Shown: positions 31,282-37,854 of the stretch, piece after piece
How the letters are laid out: each line of letters begins with the position of its first letter
Position numbering within the stretch: the first letter of the stretch is position 1
From: Solicoccozyma terricola
Taxonomy: Eukaryota; Basidiomycota; Tremellomycetes; Filobasidiales; Piskurozymaceae
DNA length: 37,854 nt
Assembly (NCBI GenBank): GCA_001600875.1
Contig: BCLD01000009.1
Span: forward strand, 74,354-112,207
Direction: 5' to 3'
Made by a program: the position numbers and the translations under genes
The notes under the pieces: generated by a model
Databases searched by the model: none
What the model saw: the letters and a program-made list of their open reading frames with translations, nothing else
What the model was told of the DNA's origin: nothing

Positions 31282-33284
31282 ATGTCTACCGACAAGTACG
31301 AACCACAGCACTTCGAAGCTCCCTCCTTCGTGCCCACCTTGGACCAGTCGAACGTCCTCACTGGTCCTAATGGCATCACCTACGTCCCCGGCAGTGATGC
31401 TGAGAAGCGGCTTCTTCGCAAGATGGATATGCACCTCGTACCCGTAGTATGGTTCATGTACGTCATGTCCTATCTCGACAGAGCAAACATTGGCAACGCA
31501 AAGGTGAGTCCTCCTACCAGCCCCAACCCCACCCGTTACATGCTGACGTGGCGTTCAATCTCTAGACAGGAGGAATGGAGAAGGACCTTCACTTGACCTC
31601 TACCCAATACTCGGTCATCTTGCTCATTTTCTTCGTAGGCTACGTGATTGCAGAGGGTGAGTTGGACACCGGTAGCCATTGGCAACACACAATGGCAACA
31701 CAAAGTGAATGAAAGCTGAAATCTGGTGCCCATAGTTCCATCCAACATGATTCTCACCCGTGTCAAGCCTTCAATCTATCTGCCAACTCTGATGTGAGTG
31801 TGACAATGAACGTTAGACTGCTGGAAGGTAATGTAATGCTGACAAGTGCCATCTCTTCTCAGGGTCGTTTGGGGAGCTATCTCGATGTGCATGGCGGCCT
31901 GTAATAGCTGGCAGACTATCACTGCGACTCGTGCACTGCTGGGTGTCGTAGAAGCCGGTTTTAGTCCTGGTGTGCTGTTCCTCCTCTCAAGCTGTGAGTT
32001 TTTTCGTTCGGTCGATTTTAAGTTCAGCATTGGGCACACGACTGATGCAATATGATGCTCTTCCATGCAGGGTACAAAAAATCAGAACTCGCCCGAAGGT
32101 TCTGTCTTTACTACACGGCGTCTGCGATCTCTGGTGCGCTTGGTGGACTTCTGGCAGGTGTGATTACCGGTCACCTCAACAAGGCTGGAGGGCTCAGCGG
32201 GTGGAAGTGGCTTTTCATTGTGAGGCGTTGTCCAGTGCCGGCTTTATCGGTAGACTCCTACTGACGACGAGGAAATTCAATCGGAATCGCAGATCGAAGG
32301 CGCCGCTACCATCCTCTCCGCTGCTATTGGATATATCTTCCTTCCAAACTTCCCAAGTACCACCAAGTGGCTCAGCGACGAAGAGAAGTGGCTGGCAGCT
32401 GCCCGTCTGTCTCATGATGATATTGGATCGGCGCAGTCCCACGGGAAAGGTGACACCGAAGGTCACTGGGCTTCATTGAAGCAGTGTCTCGGAGACTGGA
32501 GGACTTGGGTAGGTTTCATGCCTCCATTGATTGCCACAGAACGCCCAGCTAATATGCATATCCTCTCCCAGGCCTTCACCTTCATGTTCATGATGGTCAC
32601 CGGCTCGCAAACCATTCAGTACTTCATCCCGACCCTCACCAAACGTATCTACCCACACGGGGTCACGTCCCAGTACATGACAATCCCCATTTATATTGTT
32701 GCCGTCGTCTTCATCCTCGTCATTCCTTTCTCATCGGACTTGTGCAAGGAGCGTGGTTTCCACTTGGCAGCCGCAATGGGAATTTCCGCCTTATCATTTA
32801 TCGTCCTCATCGCCTGCCAGAACTATCATGTGCAGTACGTTTTCCTCTGCTTCGGCGTTGGAGGCATATATGCTTCGGCACCACTCGCTCTCGTATGGAC
32901 TTCCAACATCATCTCCTGGCCAGCGGAGAAACGTGCAGTCACTCAGGCATTCGTCAATGCGATGGGCAACTCTGCATCGATTTATGGCTCCTTCCTGTGG
33001 CCAGCTAGCACAGCACCAAAGTATACCATGGGTTTCTCAGTCACTCTGTGAGTACGGTCTGGCGTTTACGGTTTACAATGTCTGTTGTTGAACTAAAACC
33101 CCTGTTTGCCCTGCTGTACAGTGCTATGCTCGCCTCTTGTGCAATCACTGCGATCGCGATGAAGTTCCTCTTCGCCCGTTATCCATACAACAAGCTGGAT
33201 GACGAGCAAGAATCGCCATATGAAGATGGTCAGACAACCCCCGGCGATGAAGTCAAGGAAGACGTCAGCGTCGCCCGCGTGTAA
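31282..33284 (+). CDS. MFS transporter of the anion:cation symporter (Dal5/allantoate permease-like) family
   Basis: Eight exons (31282-31503, 31566-31656, 31736-31793, 31863-31993, 32071-32219, 32293-32508, 32572-33047, 33122-33284) give 501 residues and 12 predicted helices. Motifs typical of the fungal ACS family are visible: LVPVVWFMYVMSYLDRANIGNAK at helix 1, VILLIFFVGYVIAEVPSNMIL, RALLGVVEAGFSPGVLF, WYKKSELARRF, GWKWLFIVEGAAT, FLPNFPSTTKWLSDEEKW and NAMGNSASIYGSFLWP. Characterised members carry organic anions (allantoate, nicotinate, pantothenate, sugar acids), so an aldonate is possible here. Intron 6 (32509-32571) is 63 nt without a stop and could be retained in frame. An upstream in-frame ATG at 31232 exists. 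Confidence 0.9.
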
Positions 33285-33794
33285 GAATGGATGTTTTGCA
33301 AATGACAACGCCATAACATTATGTACAGGGGTTTGAAGCCGCCTTCACTTGTAACGGATCTCGATATGAGCAGGGGTTTATTTCATTCATCCTCAGTCCC
33401 AGTCCTAAATGTTCCTTGCCCTTGCCAGTGGCGTCCTTAGCTACGAAATTGGGATTTCCGGCAACGTCCCACACTGGGAACCTCCGCTTGTCAGGTCACT
33501 AAGCAGCTCCATCAGCTCATGACCATGTATGGTGATCTCGGGAATTGTTCTGATCCTCGGACGTCATTCCTACCGCCCATTCGCATCTCATCAGCTTCAT
33601 AGTCAACGTCAGACGCCTGTCCGTGTGCGCCATGGCAAAGTGGCTGGTCTCTCATCATGCAGACGAGAAGCTATATATATATATATATATCACACAAAGC
33701 GAGAATTAAAGACAACACTATATATGACGGGCGGGAGGACATGCCATATTTGTGGTAAACTAGGGGAACCAGGGAACCATTATGAGGATAGCGA
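33285..33794. other. Intergenic between convergent transporter genes
   Basis: This is the 3' flanks of two convergent genes. It contains a (TA)n run at 33672-33690. No gene seen. Confidence 0.6.
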
Positions 33795-35849
33795 TTAGAC
33801 TTCTTGACTACGTTCCTTGGTATCATCAGTGATGACTGGAACGGCCTCAGATTCAGTGTTGCGCACTGGACCGGAAACGAAGTTGAATTGCGCTTCGTTG
33901 GAGACATCCTCGAGGGCTGGAAGAAAAAAAAACGTCGACCTGATCAGTGCGCGGCCTATTTTATTCAACCTTCACTTGACGACACTCACATCTGCCCATG
34001 GTCTCGGGGAGGAGAAGGGTCGAGAAGATACCCGTCAACATGAAGAACGCGAAGATCTCCAAGCTGGAAAAGAAGAGAATAGCGAGGTCAGCCTTTGGAT
34101 GAGTTGGTTCACCATCCGGGTGGCAAAACGGCCCACTGCCGTCCTCGGTCGACTCACATATGTGGCAAGAACTTGTTAGGACCACCGATGTTGATCAATC
34201 TGGCGAATCCGACTTGAGAGACAATAGCTCCGAGCTTTCCACTAGCGGCTGAAATCCCATGTGCTGTAGATCGGTAACGAGTCGGGAATGCCTCTCCCGG
34301 AATGACGAACTTTGGAAATAATCAAAAGAATGCAATAGTCAGAAATGCTGACGCCGATGTCAGAGGTTGGACAACGTATGAATCTACTCACAGTGGTGGT
34401 ATTGGGACCGAAGTTTTGGAAGAAATTGGCGAGACAGTAGAGGAAGACAAAGGCGTCCTGACCCGATTTGGTGGACTGCATAGCGTGATAACCGAAACCC
34501 ATGCATCTGTCGGAAATACCAAGACCGGCGTCGGCGTCGACGTCTTCGTCAGCGTCGGAATACAACGGTTTCACGCACATCGTCCGGTTGCCCGCCGGGG
34601 AGGGGGGGGGGGGGGGACTCACATGAAGATAGCAGTCAAGATGGTGAATCCCATGAGTTGAATAGGTTTCCTCCCCCAAAAATCGATGAACAGGAACGCT
34701 ACCCAATACCCAGGAATCAATCCACCGACAGCGAGAATAATATTCCCAACCGAGACATTATACAAATTCTGCCATGCCTTTTCTTGAACCGTCCCATGTG
34801 TAGGTGCTCCAAACCCGATTGTACTCAAGATTGTAGATGAATTCAAACCTAGACCGTAGAATGCGATATCGAGTGCGAACCAAGACCAAGCTGTACCGAG
34901 TAGCACCTTTCCATTTTCCCATTTCCCAAAGTGTTTGATAAAGTCTCGTCTGGTAGCTTTGGGAGCTTGAACATGCATGACGATAGCATCCGGGTCTTGA
35001 ACGAACGTTCCAGTTGCCAAGAAAGTATCAACATCTTCAGCCGCTTGTTGAACATTCCTCTCAATATCCATAGTGTAACGAGGTGTTTCGGGGATTGTCA
35101 ATCGGAAATAAAGAGCGACTGCACCGGGTACACAACCAAACCCGATGAGAATACGCCAACAAAAGTCGATACCTTGCCAATCGGATGGACTGTCTGTGAG
35201 GATTGTGGTCTTGAACGCGGAGACGACGATAACAGAGACGATAGCAGCGGTCACTGAAAGGTGTGCGGAGAGATGAGCACGACGTTGTCATGTATCCGCC
35301 CCCCCTCCCCTTCCCCGCGGGTCACTCACAATTCCCCCAACCCTGAGACGCAAAGACTGCAGTCATCATCCTACCTCGAATACGTTTCGCTGCGAATTCC
35401 GAAGTGATACAAGCAGATAGAGGATAATCTCCACCTATTCCAACACCCATAATGAATCTCCACATGATAAGAACGCCGTAGATGTTTACTGCGGGACCTT
35501 GACCTGCAACAGCTTGACCCTGAATTGGGAGAGCACCGAGGGGAAAGGGAAGGAAGAAAAAAGAAAAAAGAAAAAAGGAAAAAAAAACAAAAAAAAATCA
35601 ACGACCTTTCCCCCGCCACCTTATTTTCGCGCCACTCACCAAGGTCCCAACTATAATAATAATCAATTCAATACCATACATTCTTTTCCTACCTACCATA
35701 TCAGCTGCCCAACCGAATATCAATTGACCGAAAAAGGTACCAATTGGTGTGGCGACTTTTAAACCTAGATCTTGATTTGGAGTATTTTTACCACCGTGAT
35801 GATAGACGTATCCGATCATGAGTGCAGCGATGGAGATTGCGAAGACTGT

Positions 35850-35897
<48 letters not shown>

Positions 35898-36224
35898 GGA
35901 GATAGGTTTGTCATTGGATGTCCAAAGTGATGAAGATATGACCGCCGCTACCCCCCGCTACCCCACCCCACACTCACTATCATACGCATCTGTGAAAAAG
36001 CCAACACCAGCTACTAAACAAGTTTTAACATGATACCGACTAAACGAAGCATTATCAATTTCCTCCAATGCTGCACGTCTCTTTGCGTTGAAATCTATAG
36101 ATTCATTTTCTTCGACGATATTTCCTTTCAAATTGTTGTTGGTGTTGTTGATAGGTGGTGGTTCATATTGGTCGTTGTGGCCGTTGGTGGTTGCCATTGG
36201 AACGGGGGAGTCTTCGTACTGCAT
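33795..36224 (-). CDS. Pho84-type inorganic phosphate:H+ symporter
   Basis: Eight exons (36224-35978, 35845-35640, 35519-35330, 35253-34623, 34506-34392, 34309-34158, 34063-33990, 33916-33795) give 578 residues. The N-terminal [20 protein letters not shown] and [14 protein letters not shown], then [74 protein letters not shown] and [13 protein letters not shown], are the signatures of high-affinity fungal phosphate transporters. It should sit in the plasma membrane. Intron 1 has a 47-base poly-C tract (sense strand) directly before its CACAG acceptor; intron 4 has a 15-base C tract right after GTGAGT. ATG 36197 is an alternative start. Phosphate starvation control is expected from the family, but no site is identified. 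Confidence 0.93.
35850..35896. repeat. Poly-G/poly-C tract, 47 bases
   Basis: Uninterrupted G on the plus strand, which is C on the sense strand of the phosphate transporter. It forms the polypyrimidine tract of intron 1. The true length may be affected by sequencing. Confidence 0.9.
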
Positions 36225-37240
36225 CGTTGGGTTGAGAAAAAGGGGCGGGGCGGGGCGCGGGGGGGCTCGTAACAGGGCTTAGGTAGAAGTGGGATGGAAA
36301 GATTCAACCTCTGTACGAGTAGGATGAAGAATCGGTTCACTTCAGATGTTATAGGATGCAGTGACATGGAGAGCAAACCACCAACGTGCTTTAATGGCCA
36401 AACACTAAAACACTGAAAATCGAATGGAATCGTAAAAAAAGCAAAAGAGAGATCCAGAACACCCGGTTACTCGGCTTGCGGATACAAGAACTTTTGAAGA
36501 GACATCTCATGGAAGCAGTCTTTACCACCGGGTTCGTTGATAACGCAGCAGAAAGGATAAAGGGAATATGTACGGATGACAATCTACGCGTTTCTGACGG
36601 TCTCCAAGCTGTGCGAATCGGATCGGGGTGGTGGTCGTAGCCGTCAGTATACACCATCTGCTACATGTGAACGATGAGATGTACGGGTGACCTTTACCCC
36701 GCAATGGGCCCCATCCCGTCTGTCCCCCTGCGACGGTGACGGTGACACCAAACACCCCCCTTCCCGCTCCCAAATAACGACGACGAACGTGCGTGTCGGG
36801 TGTATTAACTCGGGAACGCGTGTAGCAGCAACACATGGCATCTCTAATCTCTTCCTGCATCCGAATCTAATCCATCGTTTGTGTATGCAGGCGATTGGCA
36901 GAGGCCGATTGGCAGAGGGTATCCACCCCAGCATCCAGACTGGATATTCACCCATCCGCCCATCCCCCCGTATCCTCTCTCCAATGTCCATCACCGGGTT
37001 GCCGCGATCTCCCACTCTCTCTTTTTCACCATACAAACTGAAAAGAAAATAAAAAACAAAGGACTCCGAAATATCACGTGATCACGTCGAATTTGAAAAG
37101 AGGGAGGGGGTTGGCGCTACTAACCCCTTTCCACCCGTTGCAGAGCGGGGGCCGAGGAGGTGAATTATCGATTTCGGAAGGGAACATTTCCTAGCTCAGC
37201 ATGTGATGCCAAGCCAGGTGGTAGGTCTGATGGCTAGGAG

Positions 37241-37302
<62 letters not shown>

Positions 37303-37603
37303 GGGTGATGAAGTGAGGTTCAGAACGGAGAAACGATGGCCTAGTTCGATTTGTTTTCAGGTTTTGGACATCACTATAAATGAAGGGATCCTAAATGAAA
37401 TGGTGTGAAATTGGGAACTGCAATTGCGAGGGTGCCATGTAAATTAGCTCCCTAACCTGACCTCCTACCAGTACCATCAGGCCCCAACAAAGAAAAGCGT
37501 TCACACAATTTCAAACCGGAGGCAACACTACACCAGCCAAAGGTGGAAGTTGCATTTCGGCAGTGGTATATAAACCCCCCCCCCCCCCAAACACACTTTT
37601 AGG
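36225..37603. other. Upstream region of the phosphate transporter, no gene seen
   Basis: A G-rich patch at 36239-36268, the 58-base G run at 37244-37301 and a C run at 37575-37587 stand out. Open frames are short and without motifs. Confidence 0.5.
37244..37301. repeat. Poly-G tract, 58 bases
   Basis: Uninterrupted G run in intergenic DNA, with no intron border next to it. Confidence 0.9.
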
Positions 37604-37854
37604 ATTACATGCCATCTCTGACGAGTCCAACTCCATTTAGAAAACCCCCATTTGAAATCTTTTGAATAAATCCAAATCGATGTTTTCTCAACTCTTCATC
37701 GGGATCCCCTCTGGAACAAAAACCATCCAACTGGTGGGGTGAGTCACCATGTTGACAGGCGCAGCCGGATCGATTGCCCCGACGGAGAAATTCAAAGCAT
37801 TGAATTCCACCTACCGCCTATACGAAACGTCATCTCCCTCCCCCAGCTTGCCCC
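37604..37854 (-). CDS. Unidentified gene, 3' end only
   Basis: Two exon pieces on the minus strand, an entering exon to 37815 and a terminal exon 37710-37604, are joined by an intron with GTAGGT donor and TTCCAG acceptor. The terminal exon reads RGDPDEELRKHRFGFIQKI, then a glycine/phenylalanine-rich end and a TAA. I do not recognise the family. The rest lies beyond the window. The call rests on intron borders and a clean reading frame. Confidence 0.45.

Noticed and set aside
32509..32571. In-frame read-through of ACS transporter intron 6 as coding sequence
   Set aside because: It has GT..AG borders and a CTAAT branch-like site, and removing it restores the expected helix sequence. Retention remains possible but is not the main model.
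1..37854. CRISPR array or prokaryotic features
   Set aside because: No spaced direct repeats of that kind; the gene structure is clearly eukaryotic.

Overview
This window looks like nuclear DNA of a filamentous or yeast-like fungus, most likely a basidiomycete and possibly a Tremellomycete. Protein-coding genes are broken by many short introns (about 40-130 nt) with GTGAGT-type donors, CTAAC-like branch sites and TAG/CAG/AAG acceptors. The families are fungal: a Zn2Cys6 regulator with a fungal transcription-factor domain, a SAT4-type rhodopsin domain, Dal5-type and Pho84-type transporters, and a cyanamide-hydratase-like HD protein. The taxonomic call is inference; no rRNA or tRNA is visible. 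Exon coordinates were worked out by eye, and every complete multi-exon model closes to a whole number of codons.

Layout. Positions 1-1500 hold a decayed catalase. A Gfo/Idh/MocA oxidoreductase follows (1864-3325, +). At 4148-7319 (-) one continuous gene model joins a seven-helix fungal rhodopsin-type domain to a fucose-permease-type (FHS) transporter. A gene-poor, AT-richer stretch (7.3-13.5 kb) contains a broken berberine-bridge-type FAD oxidase (9043-10835, +). Next come an HD-domain cyanamide-hydratase-like gene (13507-14464, +) and a short-chain dehydrogenase (14871-15896, +), then an intronless hexose-type transporter (17967-19622, +).

The most coherent block is 20399-33284. It contains, in order, a DenD-like NAD-dependent epimerase/dehydrogenase (-), a Zn2Cys6 regulator (+), a dihydroxyacetone-kinase-family kinase (-), an RpiB-family sugar-phosphate isomerase (+), a class II ketose-phosphate aldolase (-), and a Dal5/ACS-family anion transporter (+). 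Three of the promoters are divergent and shared. An 8-bp motif (ATACCGGC) occurs in two of those promoters. The gene content resembles a pathway that brings a short-chain (C4) sugar, polyol or sugar acid into central metabolism: import, oxidation, phosphorylation, then isomerisation and/or aldol cleavage, under a local regulator. Erythrulose/erythronate-type substrates are the best guess, but the combination with a class II aldolase does not match a pathway I know.

To the right lie a Pho84-type phosphate transporter (33795-36224, -) and the last exons of an unidentified gene running off the edge (37604-37854, -). Long poly-C/poly-G tracts are a striking feature. Several sit exactly where the polypyrimidine tract of a 3' splice site belongs, and two reach 47 and 58 identical bases.
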